DNA of 62,255 bases from Bacteroidales bacterium OttesenSCG-928-B11 (GCA_030267125.1 JAJDJJ010000005.1:1-62255); one strand, 5' to 3'. Shown: positions 18,499 through 27,482, numbered from the stretch's first letter. Notes: a model not told the origin generated them from the letters alone. Program-made: numbers and translations.

Positions 18499-20121
18499 TT
18501 ACAAAGTGGGGCCGAATTGAATCAATGCCGCACCATCTTCATTGTCAGTGAAATTCTCGAAGTTTTTGATGAAGAATCCCGCAAGTTCATTAGCGGCTTT
18601 TTCATAAGCGTCCTTGTCAGCCCATACATTCTGAGGATTTAATATTCTGGTGTCAATGCCTTCGATTTGCTTAGGGATGTAAAGGTTGAAGGGTCGTACT
18701 TTTTCGGTTTCACAATCTTTTAATTCATCATGCAAGATGGCTGAAATAATTCGCCGTGTATCCTTGATCGAGATGCGTTTCCCCACATTATACCCGCCGC
18801 CAATCCAGCCGGTATTCACAAGATATGCGGTGGCATTGTGTTCCGTGAGTTTCTGTCCAAGCACTTCCGCGTATTTTGTCGGATGGAGCATGAGGAATGC
18901 GGCGCCGAAGCAGGATGAGAATGTGGGCTGTGGCTCTTTGACACCTCGCTCGGTTCCCGCCAATTTTGCTGTGTACCCATTGAGGTAATAATACATGGTT
19001 TGCTCTTTGTTTAAGATGGAAACCGGAGGCAACACGCCGAAAGCATCTGCTGATAAAAAAATGATCTTTGAGGGATGATTCCCTTTAGAGATAGGTTTTA
19101 CAATATTCTCGATGTGATAGATGGGGTAGGAGACACGTGTGTTTTCCGTTTTGGCCGCAGATGAAAAATCGATCACACCTTGTTCATCAACAACCAAATT
19201 TTCCAAAAGGGCATCTCTTTTGATGGCATTGTAGATGTCAGGCTCGTTTTCTTTGCAGAGGTTAATACATTTGGCATAGCAGCCACCTTCGAAATTAAAA
19301 ATCCCGTCTTCATCCCAGCCGTGCTCGTCATCCCCGATCAGCATTCTTTCGGGATCAGTGGAGAGGGTTGTTTTTCCGGTACCGGAGAGACCGAAAAAGA
19401 GAGCAGTATCGCCCTTTTGTCCTTGATTAGCGGAACAATGCATGGTGGCTATTCCTTTTAAAGGAAGGAAATAATTCATCACGGAAAAAATGCCTTTTTT
19501 CATTTCGCCTCCATACCAAGTGCCGCCAATGAGGGCCATTCGTTCTTTCAGGTTGAAAGCTACGAAAACCTCGCTGTTCATTCCTTGCGATTCCCAGTCC
19601 GGATTCACAGCTTTGCAACTGTTTAAGACTACAAAGTCCGGTTCGAAATCTTTAATCTCGTCATCAGAAGGGCGAATGAACATGTTCTTTACAAAATGCG
19701 CCTGCCAAGCTACTTCTGTTACAAATCGGATTTTCAAGCGGCTGTTTTCATTTGCTCCGCAGTAACCATCCATCACATAAATACGCTTGTTGCTGAGTTG
19801 TTTTTGACAAATGTCTTTAAGAGAATGCCAAACTTCCGGTGTTATGGGCGTGTTGTCGGAGCTTTTTTTGCCTGATGTAGACCACCAGACAGTGTTTTCG
19901 GAGTACTCATCCCTGACAACATATTTGTCTTTCGGAGATCTTCCGGTAAAAATACCCGTGTCAACAGAGAGCGCACCGGTCGTGGTTTGATACGCTTTCT
20001 CGTAACCATCCAATGCGGGATCTATTTCATGTTCGTATAACTCTTGGTAGGAAGAATTGTGAAAGATTTCAATTGGATTTAAAATGTTTAAATCATTCAA
20101 TTGCGCGATAATTTTTTTCAT
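18499..20121 (-). CDS. pckA: Phosphoenolpyruvate carboxykinase (ATP)
   Basis: A 540-residue enzyme interconverting oxaloacetate + ATP and PEP + CO2 + ADP. In rumen- and gut-type Bacteroidetes it usually runs towards oxaloacetate and feeds succinate/propionate formation. Motifs: [10 protein letters not shown] (substrate loop, near 60), the kinase-1a P-loop [11 protein letters not shown] (about residues 244-254), GDDEHGW (kinase-2, metal) and [12 protein letters not shown]. The length is normal for the ATP-type enzyme. No TAnnTTTG box was found in the 175 bases upstream, so its promoter is not identified. Asparaginase follows 35 bases downstream. Confidence 0.96.
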   Translation of the reverse strand: MKKIIAQLNDLNILNPIEIFHNSSYQELYEHEIDPALDGYEKAYQTTTGALSVDTGIFTGRSPKDKYVVRDEYSENTVWWSTSGKKSSDNTPITPEVWHSLKDICQKQLSNKRIYVMDGYCGANENSRLKIRFVTEVAWQAHFVKNMFIRPSDDEIKDFEPDFVVLNSCKAVNPDWESQGMNSEVFVAFNLKERMALIGGTWYGGEMKKGIFSVMNYFLPLKGIATMHCSANQGQKGDTALFFGLSGTGKTTLSTDPERMLIGDDEHGWDEDGIFNFEGGCYAKCINLCKENEPDIYNAIKRDALLENLVVDEQGVIDFSSAAKTENTRVSYPIYHIENIVKPISKGNHPSKIIFLSADAFGVLPPVSILNKEQTMYYYLNGYTAKLAGTERGVKEPQPTFSSCFGAAFLMLHPTKYAEVLGQKLTEHNATAYLVNTGWIGGGYNVGKRISIKDTRRIISAILHDELKDCETEKVRPFNLYIPKQIEGIDTRILNPQNVWADKDAYEKAANELAGFFIKNFENFTDNEDGAALIQFGPTL

Positions 20122-20284
20122 AAAAGGGTTATTTCTTTGAATATGAATTATTTAAATAGCAATATGGAAATAATTTTATTTGATCGCGAAACTATATGTT
20201 TTTATATGACAAGAAGCTAACTTGATGATAATGAGTTGCTGAAAATTTTTTTTGTTAAAAATGAATTTCGTATATCTTTTTTTG

Positions 20285-20292
20285 TACTTTTG
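20285..20292 (+). promoter_or_regulatory. -7 promoter box TACTTTTG before tRNA-Ser
   Basis: A TAnnTTTG match followed by CCGC. It ends only four bases before the mature 5' end of tRNA-Ser, which would leave almost no 5' leader for RNase P to remove. Confidence 0.55.
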
Positions 20293-20296
20293 CCGC

Positions 20297-20381
20297 GGAG
20301 AGATGGCAGAGTGGTCGATTGCGGCGGTCTTGAAAACCGTTGAGGTGAGAGCCTCCGGGGGTTCGAATCCCTCTCTCTCCG
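20297..20381 (+). tRNA. tRNA-Ser(UGA)
   Basis: An 85-base cloverleaf with a long variable arm, as in serine tRNAs. The acceptor stem GGAGAGA pairs with TCTCTCC; the anticodon stem CGGT/ACCG carries loop CTTGAAA with anticodon TGA (reads UCA/UCG); the T arm has GGTTCGAATCC; the discriminator is G. The 3' CCA is not encoded (sequence continues GCAG). A hairpin and T-run follow. Confidence 0.93.
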
Positions 20382-20709
20382 CAGAAGCTGTAAACCAATG
20401 AGTTGCAGCTTTTTTTTGTACCCAAAATTCCCCTTTGTCCTTTTTGATCCCCGTTATTTTCTATACTTTTGTTATGATAGGAAAGATCGTGTTTTGCTGA
20501 TTTTCTTCCAAAAAAATTCCCTTAGGTATTGCCTATTCCAAATATGCGTTTTATTTTTTTAGAATTATTCACATTTTTTAACATTAAGGTTGGAAAAGAA
20601 AGATAGGTTGGCCAACTACACCGAAATATTTCGGCGCAATAAAACCAACCTTCTTCCAAAATCACCACCAGAAGATTGCATCAAACGATGCTCCAACGTG
20701 TTCCTTATA
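20382..20709. other. Intergenic region with palindromes between tRNA-Ser and T9SS gene
   Basis: 328 bases without a convincing gene. It holds the tRNA terminator, an orphan plus-strand -7 box TACTTTTG at 20464-20471, and a cluster of palindromes at 20586-20652: GTTGGCCAAC at 20607-20616, CCGAAATATTTCGG at 20621-20634, and outer arms AAGGTTGG/CCAACCTT at 20586-20593 and 20645-20652. A 67-codon plus-strand frame here overlaps the T9SS gene and has no family features. Confidence 0.5.
20385..20418 (+). terminator. Terminator after tRNA-Ser
   Basis: Stem AAGCTG (20385-20390) with CAGCTT (20406-20411), extended inside by AAC/GTT, followed by eight T residues. It lies immediately after the tRNA gene. 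Confidence 0.75.
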
Positions 20710-22548
20710 TTAAATCTTGCATATTTTCCGAATAATCACTCCTCTTTCCGTGATGATTTTCAGCAAATATATTCCATGAGTAAGATCGCTTAAAGAGAGG
20801 GTGTATTGTTCTTCATAGACAGGATGCTTCTGAATGAGTAATCCGGAAATAGTTATGATGTGGATTTCTTGGATAGCGGCATCGTGTGATTTTACACATA
20901 AATGGTCGCATGTGGGGTTAGGGTGGATGGAAATGTCTAAGTTTTTGAGATTCGTTATCGCAGAGGTGTCAGTTGTGGATCCAGTATATTTTCCAATTTT
21001 AATATTATTCAACTGTGTGTTACCTTTGCTGGCTTCATCCAAAAACCATTTGACATAGCGTGTTTTGGGATTCAATACAATTGAAAAATTAGTGAATTGT
21101 GCGACGGATATCTCATTTTCAGTCAATATTGAATTCAAATCCCAGAGTATGCCATCGGGAGATGATAGGACTTCCATGCGAATACCTTCATACGCTTGTG
21201 GCGCACTACCGCCGTTTCGTCCCCGCAAGTCGAACCATAGCGTGTCAGGCGATGAATCTAACCGTATGTAAAGTTGAGCGCGGCCAGCTTTTGCCGGTTC
21301 AAATTTGGCGCTTCCGTCGGCATACGAACTTCCCAAATCTTCAGTGTGGAAACCGTTCAGCAGCGTGATGTCGTTTTTGTCAGTCTCGCTATTTTTGCTG
21401 ATGTCGAAAGGAAGGATTACGGCGGCAGAGTCGTTTTTGATGATATACTCACAGGTTGCCGTATTGCTGGCTGTCATTTCTGTTTTCATGGCGATAGCTT
21501 TTAATATGCAGCTATTTTCTATTACGATAGGATTAGAGTACGGGAGTCCATTTTCATCCGGGGTAGTGCCATCCAATGTGTAATAGATGGACGCACCGGT
21601 TGTTTCACAGGTGATTTGCACCGTTTGAGCCTCTGTATAGACACCGCCTGTTGGCGAAATATCAGGGGTGGCTACTACGGGTAAGGTGATCGAAAACTGG
21701 GAAATAACTGTAGCCCCCGGATGTGATGGACTGTTGTTCATGTCTAGTAATGTGGAAGTTAATGTGTAGTTGCCGGGAAATAGCGAGAGGGGAGTGGACA
21801 TAAACGTGGTCAAACTGTCCATGGTGCTAAAGTTAAATGTTTTGTCAAAACCTTCGCTGTCAATGTTTACGGAGAGTTTTCCGTCAACTCCTAACACGAA
21901 ATTTTGGATAACAATGTTGAAGATTACCGATTGTACGTGGCTACTGCCATGTGCAGGTGAAATGATTTGTACTGTAGGAGTAGATATGGTAGAGTGCGCC
22001 GTGATGGATAGGTCGTCGAGGCGGATGTCTCCGGTAGATAGATTGGAGAATTTTAGACGTAAGTTTGATGCGGCTGGCAATCCCGAAACGGTGACGTAAT
22101 GCCAGCCGGTTGTTCCACTACCGGTTGGTAGTTCTTGAACAACAGGAAGTTGTGTCCAATTTTCACCATCAGTCGAATGTTGGATGGAGAGGTTTGATCC
22201 GTCCTCTGAGGTGCTTCCTTTGCGTATGCCAAGATGTAACTTTAGCGAATCTAACCCCATTGTATTGATCCCCGAAACGGAAAACCATTTCGTTGTGTTG
22301 TTCAACATCACATTTCCGTTTCCGGAAGCTCCGGTATAGCCAGTGGAAGCGCTCGAAGTACGTACATCGCAGGTACCGTCACCGGTGTAAGTTACTTGTT
22401 GATTTTGCCAACCTGTATACTGTTGTATTGTGGTATTGGCTGAAGGAGTGCCGAAATTTTCCATATAAAGTATGGTTTGGGAAAATAACTCCGGCGTAAA
22501 AAAGAGAATACTGAAAATTAAGACTAAAGAGTTGATTTGCTGTTTCAT
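20710..22548 (-). CDS. T9SS-secreted protein with chitobiase-type C-terminal domain
   Basis: A 612-residue extracellular protein. A signal peptide (residues 1-23, ending FS-Q) is followed by a jelly-roll-like region with S/T-rich strands (about 24-185) that resembles Bacteroidetes endonuclease-associated lamin-tail or CBM-type modules. Next is a segment at about 190-290, then a CHB_HEX-type domain (about 295-370) with TGGVYTEAQTVQITC and GASIYYTLDGTTPDENG. A beta-sandwich (about 380-525) and a Por-type sorting tail (about 535-612, ISIHPNPTCDHLCVKS to GIYLLKI) follow. The tail directs export through the type IX system. No catalytic domain is recognised, so a binding or adhesion role is likely. 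It has its own -7 box at 22613-22620. Confidence 0.8.
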   Translation of the reverse strand: MKQQINSLVLIFSILFFTPELFSQTILYMENFGTPSANTTIQQYTGWQNQQVTYTGDGTCDVRTSSASTGYTGASGNGNVMLNNTTKWFSVSGINTMGLDSLKLHLGIRKGSTSEDGSNLSIQHSTDGENWTQLPVVQELPTGSGTTGWHYVTVSGLPAASNLRLKFSNLSTGDIRLDDLSITAHSTISTPTVQIISPAHGSSHVQSVIFNIVIQNFVLGVDGKLSVNIDSEGFDKTFNFSTMDSLTTFMSTPLSLFPGNYTLTSTLLDMNNSPSHPGATVISQFSITLPVVATPDISPTGGVYTEAQTVQITCETTGASIYYTLDGTTPDENGLPYSNPIVIENSCILKAIAMKTEMTASNTATCEYIIKNDSAAVILPFDISKNSETDKNDITLLNGFHTEDLGSSYADGSAKFEPAKAGRAQLYIRLDSSPDTLWFDLRGRNGGSAPQAYEGIRMEVLSSPDGILWDLNSILTENEISVAQFTNFSIVLNPKTRYVKWFLDEASKGNTQLNNIKIGKYTGSTTDTSAITNLKNLDISIHPNPTCDHLCVKSHDAAIQEIHIITISGLLIQKHPVYEEQYTLSLSDLTHGIYLLKIITERGVIIRKICKI

Positions 22549-22612
22549 TGCGTAATTTTTTAGTTTTTAAATTTTTGAGTTCTGGATGATTTGAGATCCA
22601 ATCATCATGCCG

Positions 22613-22620
22613 CAAAAATA
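22613..22620 (-). promoter_or_regulatory. -7 promoter box TATTTTTG (minus strand)
   Basis: The plus strand reads CAAAAATA, preceded by G (so TATTTTTGC on the minus strand). It lies 65 bases upstream of the start codon of the T9SS protein at 22548. Confidence 0.65.
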
Positions 22621-22686
22621 AATAAAATATTAATGCAATGGTAATAATTAATAAAAAAACAAATTAATTATTTGTGGAGAGATTGA

Positions 22687-22720
22687 AAAAAACCTGCAAG
22701 TCATTGATTGCAGGTTTTTT
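22687..22720. terminator. Bidirectional terminator after the OsmC gene
   Basis: A perfect 13-bp stem (22687-22699 with 22708-22720; AAAAAACCTGCAA and its complement) around an eight-base loop. The A-run and T-run on the two sides allow termination on either strand. It lies just 3' of the osmC-family gene on the minus strand. Confidence 0.9.
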
Positions 22721-22742
22721 AGAGTGATATTGTTTCTTGAAA

Positions 22743-23156
22743 CTATTTTAAAATTCCGGCTGCCGATATCTTGGCTTTAAATAGTTTAGATACCGGGCAT
22801 TCTGTTTCAGCAAGTTTAACAAGATTATCAAATTTCTGCTTGGAGATACCTGGTATATTGGCTGTTACAATCAGATCGGATGCTCTGATTTCGCCACCAA
22901 CAAAAGTTATTTCGCAATTTGTTTCCAGATCAATATCCTTGAAACCAGCTTCATCCAAAAGGAATGCCAGTTTCATTGTGAAACATCCGGCATGTGCGGC
23001 TGCCAAGAGCTCTTCGGGATTTGTATCTGTCGTATCTTCCGTTCGACTTCTAAATGAATATGTTTTTTTCGATAAGGCGCCGCTCAACGTTGTCAAGGTT
23101 CCTTTTCCGGTTTTTCCTGTGCCATTCCAAATGGCTGTTGCTCTTGGTTTTTCCAT
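22743..23156 (-). CDS. OsmC-family organic hydroperoxide reductase
   Basis: A 137-residue OsmC/Ohr-fold peroxidase. The two redox cysteines are C58 (in AAHAGCFTM) and C120 (in AETECPVSKL). The N-terminal WNGTGKTGKGTL is typical of the OsmC branch rather than Ohr. Such enzymes reduce organic peroxides using these thiols. No membrane or export signal is present. It lies between the NSS transporter genes and the T9SS gene but has its own terminator. No -7 box was identified upstream; it may depend on a different promoter, or be read through from the transporter pair 60 bases upstream. Confidence 0.9.
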   Translation of the reverse strand: MEKPRATAIWNGTGKTGKGTLTTLSGALSKKTYSFRSRTEDTTDTNPEELLAAAHAGCFTMKLAFLLDEAGFKDIDLETNCEITFVGGEIRASDLIVTANIPGISKQKFDNLVKLAETECPVSKLFKAKISAAGILK

Positions 23157-23216
23157 GATTCGTTATTTAATGTTTAGTTCATAACATCTTTAAAGAAGGG
23201 AAGTTCAAAGGCTTGC

Positions 23217-23318
23217 TTATTGCCTGTCATTTCGCATGATTCGTACTATAAAATAGATGGCTAAAATAGTGACGATTCCCTGCGTTATTATCATTAAGAG
23301 CAGCGCGGATGTATTCAT
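23217..23318 (-). CDS. MetS-like small subunit of NSS transporter (33 aa)
   Basis: A 34-codon gene coding for one hydrophobic helix: MNTSALLLMIITQG, then IVTILAIYFIVRIM with a charged end. Its ATG overlaps the TGA of the transporter gene by the classic ATGA, so the two are translationally coupled. Very small single-helix partners of this design (MetS family) are known to sit directly after MetP-type sodium symporters. This copy has the same position, length and topology. It was found by reading the gap between the transporter and osmC. Deduced role: needed for full transporter activity. Confidence 0.72.
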   Translation of the reverse strand: MNTSALLLMIITQGIVTILAIYFIVRIMRNDRQ

Positions 23319-25156
23319 GGATTTACTTTTTTGAGTTTATCTCTTTTTTGAGAAGTGAAGAAGACTATAACAAAGATGATGAGCAATAAAAGAATCATAT
23401 AGAGTCTTGCAAAAGCCTGATAGAAAGTGTCGTTTACGAAACGCCCGGTCATTATCGGATCACCGATCTCAACAGGATCCCCTTCGTGGAGCAGTAGTGT
23501 GTCATCGTCTTTCAAAGGATACGATTTTGCGAAACCATATTCATTTCCAATCTCATTCAGTGCAGTGATTCGGATGTGTTTTCCGCTGCCATCGATTATC
23601 GTTTCTGAAAAGTAACCGTTTAGATCCGCATAAAGCGTGTCAGCGATCCATTTATGATTAGGACCGGCATCTTTCCCTTGGAATTTTCCGATGATGCTAT
23701 TGGCATCTACTTCCCAGCCTTTCAAACTTAGTTGAGACCAATCGTCGTTATTAGGTTTTATTAAAGCGGCTATAAATATGATAATAAGTAGTGTAGGTGT
23801 AATGTATTTGAGGATGTATTTATAGATTTTGGGAATTTTAATATCTGCAGCGTGGTTGAACTCTTTCCAACTATTATCAATCCCGTTTACCCACGAGAAG
23901 AGGATTGCTTCGAGCATGGCAAATACGAAAAGTGATACGGTGCCAGCCCAATAGTCATATTCGCTGAAGACACCTTGTTTGTAAAAAATAACCGTAGGAA
24001 GTCCCCACAATAAGATCGTGATACCAATTGCAATAGCCGATTTAGTCCGGCTCCATCCGAATTCATCGCGCAGGAGTGCCTGTGCCGGCGTACACATTGC
24101 CAGCGAAGAGGTGATCCCGGCGATAAAGAGCAGGCCAAAGAAAGCCACTCCGCAGAGTATCCCCATCACTGCACCCCATTTATTGAAAAGAAAAGGCATG
24201 GTTTGAAAGGCAATGCCGAAACCGCCTTCATTTGAAATCATAGAAAGAACATGCTCTAGTCCGAAAAAACCAACAGAAATCGAGATGATAATAGTTCCCC
24301 CCAAGACAATTTCCACAAATTCATTAACAAAAGAGGTGGAAAGTGCGCCTAAAGCAATGTCTTCATCGTGTTTCATGTAGGAGGCATAGCACTGGATACA
24401 GCCCATGCCTAACGATAACGTGAAAAATATTTGGCCGGCTGCAGCCAACCACACTTTCGGGTCAAGAAGTGAACTCACTTGCGGTGTCCATAAAAAATCC
24501 AGTCCTTCCACTCCTTTTGCAATAGCCCCATACTCTCCGGGTTGGATCATGATACCTCTAATAGCTAAAAATATTCCGAAAATAATCAACAATGGGACAC
24601 CGAATTTGGCAACTTTTTCAATCCCTCCTTTTAGTCCACGACTTAATATCCATATATTCAATGCCAAACAAAGGATAAAAGCGATCACATTTTCATAAGG
24701 GATTCCGCTGTGACTATTTCCTGTGTTTTGGTAATCACTGAAGAAAGATGCGGTTTCGCTTTGGCTCATCCCTTGGAATGACCCAATGATGGAGTGATAG
24801 ACGTATGTGAGAGTCCAACTTTCTATATAACAGTAATATGAAGCAATGGCAAGTGTTGAAAAAATGCCCAGTACACCGACATATCGCCAGCCTCTCCTTT
24901 TACCGGTCTGTTCCATGATATACGGCGTGGAGTGTTTGCCAAATTGCCCGCCGAAGCGTCCGATTGTCCACTCGACAAACGTCAGCGGGATGCCAAGCAA
25001 GAGAAAGCAGACAATATAAGGAATGATAAATACGCCACCTCCGTTTTCCATTGCTTGAATGGGGAAGCGAAGAAAGTTCCCGAAGCCTACCGCATTGCCA
25101 GCCATCGCTAATACAATACCGATCCGACTGCCCCAGGATTCACTATTACTTGCCAT
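23315..25156 (-). CDS. Sodium-dependent amino-acid symporter, NSS/SNF family
   Basis: A 613-residue LeuT-fold transporter with about 12 membrane helices. The first helix has the family hallmark GNAVGFGNFLRFP (residues 20-32), where the unwound GNxxGxGNxxRFP binds Na+ and substrate. Helix 6 has the S-L-G-x-G motif (FFTLSLGMGCIQCYASY). A large extracytoplasmic segment lies at about residues 470-570, before the last helix, and the protein ends KKVNP. The extended C-terminal region is longer than in LeuT (about 510). A MetS-like 33-residue partner gene overlaps its stop codon, which points to a MetP-type methionine/alanine carrier, although specificity cannot be read directly. It has its own -7 box at 25182-25189. 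Confidence 0.9.
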   Translation of the reverse strand: MASNSESWGSRIGIVLAMAGNAVGFGNFLRFPIQAMENGGGVFIIPYIVCFLLLGIPLTFVEWTIGRFGGQFGKHSTPYIMEQTGKRRGWRYVGVLGIFSTLAIASYYCYIESWTLTYVYHSIIGSFQGMSQSETASFFSDYQNTGNSHSGIPYENVIAFILCLALNIWILSRGLKGGIEKVAKFGVPLLIIFGIFLAIRGIMIQPGEYGAIAKGVEGLDFLWTPQVSSLLDPKVWLAAAGQIFFTLSLGMGCIQCYASYMKHDEDIALGALSTSFVNEFVEIVLGGTIIISISVGFFGLEHVLSMISNEGGFGIAFQTMPFLFNKWGAVMGILCGVAFFGLLFIAGITSSLAMCTPAQALLRDEFGWSRTKSAIAIGITILLWGLPTVIFYKQGVFSEYDYWAGTVSLFVFAMLEAILFSWVNGIDNSWKEFNHAADIKIPKIYKYILKYITPTLLIIIFIAALIKPNNDDWSQLSLKGWEVDANSIIGKFQGKDAGPNHKWIADTLYADLNGYFSETIIDGSGKHIRITALNEIGNEYGFAKSYPLKDDDTLLLHEGDPVEIGDPIMTGRFVNDTFYQAFARLYMILLLLIIFVIVFFTSQKRDKLKKVNP

Positions 25157-25181
25157 ATATTCAAAGTTAGAATGAAGAAGG

Positions 25182-25189
25182 CAAAGTTA
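25182..25189 (-). promoter_or_regulatory. -7 promoter box TAACTTTG (minus strand)
   Basis: The plus strand reads GCAAAGTTA, giving TAACTTTGC on the minus strand, 25 bases upstream of the transporter start. A second identical octamer lies at 25162-25169, too close to the start codon to serve as a usual promoter. Confidence 0.6.
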
Positions 25190-25217
25190 AAAGAAAAATT
25201 GAAGCATTTTACAGAGG

Positions 25218-26003
25218 TCAAACTTTTCCCAAAAAAGCCATCACTGCAGGACCTTGTAGATACAGATTGGAGAAAGTGCTTCCCTTTTTTGTGTACTTAA
25301 CCTGCAGATTGCCGCCTTTGGTTCGAATTGGAATGACATGGTTGCCATCGGAAAAATTATTTTGTATGGAAAGAACTATGGCTGATGCCGTTACACCGGT
25401 TCCACAAGAGAGCGTCTCATCTTCCACACCGCGCTCGAATGTGCGTACCTCGATATGGTCAGGGTTGATTTTTACGAAGTTGGCATTACATCCTTCGGGA
25501 AAACGGCTGTCATGCCGTATTTTCCGACCTTCGTTGAGTAGGTCAATGTTTTCAAGATCGTCTACAAAACGAATGAAATGAGGGGAGCCGGTGTCTGTAA
25601 AATAACCATCTTCAAAGGTTGCAATGCGGAGGTTGCTATTCATCTCCAACGAAATGAGCCACTCATAATCAGCGTGTTCAATAACCTCGGCTTTGTGGAG
25701 CCCGTCAAAAGCGGAAAATAGCGCTTGTTTTTCAATGATGCCAAGAAAATGCGCAAACGCAACGGCACAACGGCTGCCGTTACCACACAACGAAGCCTCG
25801 CCTCCGTCTGCATTAAAATAGCGCATCCGAAAATCAGCATCGGACGATTCCTCTAACAGTATAAAGCCATCGGAACCGATACCCGTCCTTCTCCGGCACC
25901 AAGCTTCAATTTGCGCTTTGGAAAAAGAAAGTCCCTGACGGTTATCAATGATAATGAAGTCGTTGCCTGTGCCGTGAAATTTATAGAATGAATTTGATTG
26001 CAT
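25218..26003 (-). CDS. dapF: Diaminopimelate epimerase
   Basis: A 261-residue cofactor-independent racemase converting LL- to meso-diaminopimelate for lysine and peptidoglycan synthesis. The two catalytic cysteines are C73 (in ASLCGNGSRC) and C200 (in ETLSCGTGVTAS). The opening FYKFHGTGNDFIIID and GIGSDG near 41-46 complete the family pattern. It lies 16 bases downstream of an aminopeptidase P gene on the same strand, so it is probably co-transcribed with it. Length and motifs are normal. Confidence 0.95.
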   Translation of the reverse strand: MQSNSFYKFHGTGNDFIIIDNRQGLSFSKAQIEAWCRRRTGIGSDGFILLEESSDADFRMRYFNADGGEASLCGNGSRCAVAFAHFLGIIEKQALFSAFDGLHKAEVIEHADYEWLISLEMNSNLRIATFEDGYFTDTGSPHFIRFVDDLENIDLLNEGRKIRHDSRFPEGCNANFVKINPDHIEVRTFERGVEDETLSCGTGVTASAIVLSIQNNFSDGNHVIPIRTKGGNLQVKYTKKGSTFSNLYLQGPAVMAFLGKV

Positions 26004-26019
26004 GGTGAGTATCGTTCAG

Positions 26020-27303
26020 TTATGCCATCAATCTTTCAATTTCTTCTACCTCCACTGGCAATCCCGCCATCAGATCGATCGGTGTTTCTCCCACAACCAC
26101 ATCGGTTTCGATACGTACCCCGATGCCTTCCTCGGCAATGTAGATGCCGGGTTCGCAACTGATCACCTGCCCGGGTTGAAATATCCAATCCCGTTGCCCC
26201 ACATCATGGACATCCAAACCGATGAAGTGGCTAGTGTTGTGCATGTAATATTGCTTAAACAGCGGCATAGCCGGATTTTGATTTTTGACATCTTCCGCAG
26301 TGAAAAGTCCTAGCCTGATCATCTCCTCTTCCATCCTTTTGAAAACGTAATCGTTGATTTTATGGATGGTCATACCGGGTTTGAATAGCGGTATTGTCTC
26401 TTTATAAATTGCCAAAACCGCATTGTAAACCGCTTTTTGACGGGGTGAAAATCTGCCGTTTACCGGAATGGTACGACTGCAATCGCCGGCATAATTGGCA
26501 TATTCCGCGCCAAAATCCAGCAATAACAGATCGCCATCCTCCATTTTCTTGTCGTTCTTGATATAGTGTAAGATGCAGGTGTCTTTTCCGCTGGCCACGA
26601 TCGGTGCGAACGAGTGACCGGCAGCACCTTGGCGTAGCATCTCATAAGTCAACTCGGCTTCAATTTCGTATTCGTATTTTCCTGGTTTTACGGATTTTGC
26701 CGCACGCATGAAGGCATCACCCGTAATTTCACAAGCCCGTCGCAACACCTTCAACTCTTCCGGATGTTTAATGTTGCGCAAGGGATAAAGGATGGGGGCT
26801 AATCGTTTATACTTATGTAGCGGATATTCATTTTTCAACTTCTCGGCAAAACGGATCTCTTGAGTCGGATGGGAAATTTTTAGGCGAGGATTTTCGGGAA
26901 GATGAAGGTAAACCGATTTGCTGGACATCATCACGTCATGTAATACTGATTCGAAACTATCTGTAAACAAGATTGTTTTAACGCCTGAAATGCCACTGGC
27001 GTCTTCCTTGCTGAAACGATGACCGTACCAAACCACCATCTCCGGCGAAGGATTTTTGATGAATAGAATTTCTCGATAATCAGGATTAGGATGCCAGGGT
27101 GCCATTACTAACACACTCTCTTCCTGATCGATACCGCAGAGGTAAAGCAATTCGGAGTTTTGCCGAAAAGAATGTGTAGTATCTCCGCTGCGAGGGTATT
27201 CATCATTGGAAACCAAAATGGCAACGCTGTTTTCTTTCATCTCGGAAACCACATTTTTCCGGTTGTTGATATAAAAATCGGGGGATAAAGGTTGGTATTT
27301 CAT
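26020..27303 (-). CDS. pepP: Xaa-Pro aminopeptidase (aminopeptidase P, M24B)
   Basis: A 427-residue pita-bread metallopeptidase that removes the N-terminal residue when proline is second. The dinuclear metal ligands are in LLLDFGAEYANYAGDCSRT (two Asp), TSHFIGLDVHD (His), SCEPGIY (Glu) and RIETDVVV (Glu). The N-terminal half (1-175) is the usual AMP_N domain with YLCGIDQEESVLVM. There is no signal peptide. dapF follows after 16 bases. It fits with the DPP III-like peptidase in this window as part of peptide use. Confidence 0.92.
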   Translation of the reverse strand: MKYQPLSPDFYINNRKNVVSEMKENSVAILVSNDEYPRSGDTTHSFRQNSELLYLCGIDQEESVLVMAPWHPNPDYREILFIKNPSPEMVVWYGHRFSKEDASGISGVKTILFTDSFESVLHDVMMSSKSVYLHLPENPRLKISHPTQEIRFAEKLKNEYPLHKYKRLAPILYPLRNIKHPEELKVLRRACEITGDAFMRAAKSVKPGKYEYEIEAELTYEMLRQGAAGHSFAPIVASGKDTCILHYIKNDKKMEDGDLLLLDFGAEYANYAGDCSRTIPVNGRFSPRQKAVYNAVLAIYKETIPLFKPGMTIHKINDYVFKRMEEEMIRLGLFTAEDVKNQNPAMPLFKQYYMHNTSHFIGLDVHDVGQRDWIFQPGQVISCEPGIYIAEEGIGVRIETDVVVGETPIDLMAGLPVEVEEIERLMA

Positions 27304-27334
27304 ATAATTATGTTTTTATTTTTTTCCTGTTGTA

Positions 27335-27454
27335 TCAATTCTCATTTTGGCAGCTGGCAAGTTCCCACAAATGCGCCACGAAAATATGAAATTTCTTTTC
27401 ACGTTTGAACTCCCGATGGAGAAAATCAAGGAGAGGTGCACTACATTTTTTCAT
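27335..27454 (-). CDS. Possible small protein (39 aa)
   Basis: The 179-base gap between the unknown secreted gene and pepP contains a 40-codon frame on the minus strand, from ATG at 27452-27454 to TGA at 27335-27337. The peptide starts MKKCSAPLLDFLHREFKREK and then continues with FHIFVAHLWELA. It is amphipathic with a basic middle, aromatic-rich, and has a more protein-like composition than random AT-rich DNA. I do not recognise a family. No clear ribosome binding site or -7 box precedes it. It could equally be a chance frame. Confidence 0.3.
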   Translation of the reverse strand: MKKCSAPLLDFLHREFKREKKFHIFVAHLWELASCQNEN

Positions 27455-27482
27455 CACACAAGCTGTCTGATAGAAACAGTTT

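Noticed and set aside
20590-20793. 67-codon plus-strand frame overlapping the T9SS gene end
   Set aside because: Half of it is antisense to the conserved sorting tail and the rest consists of palindromic DNA; it has no protein-like pattern.
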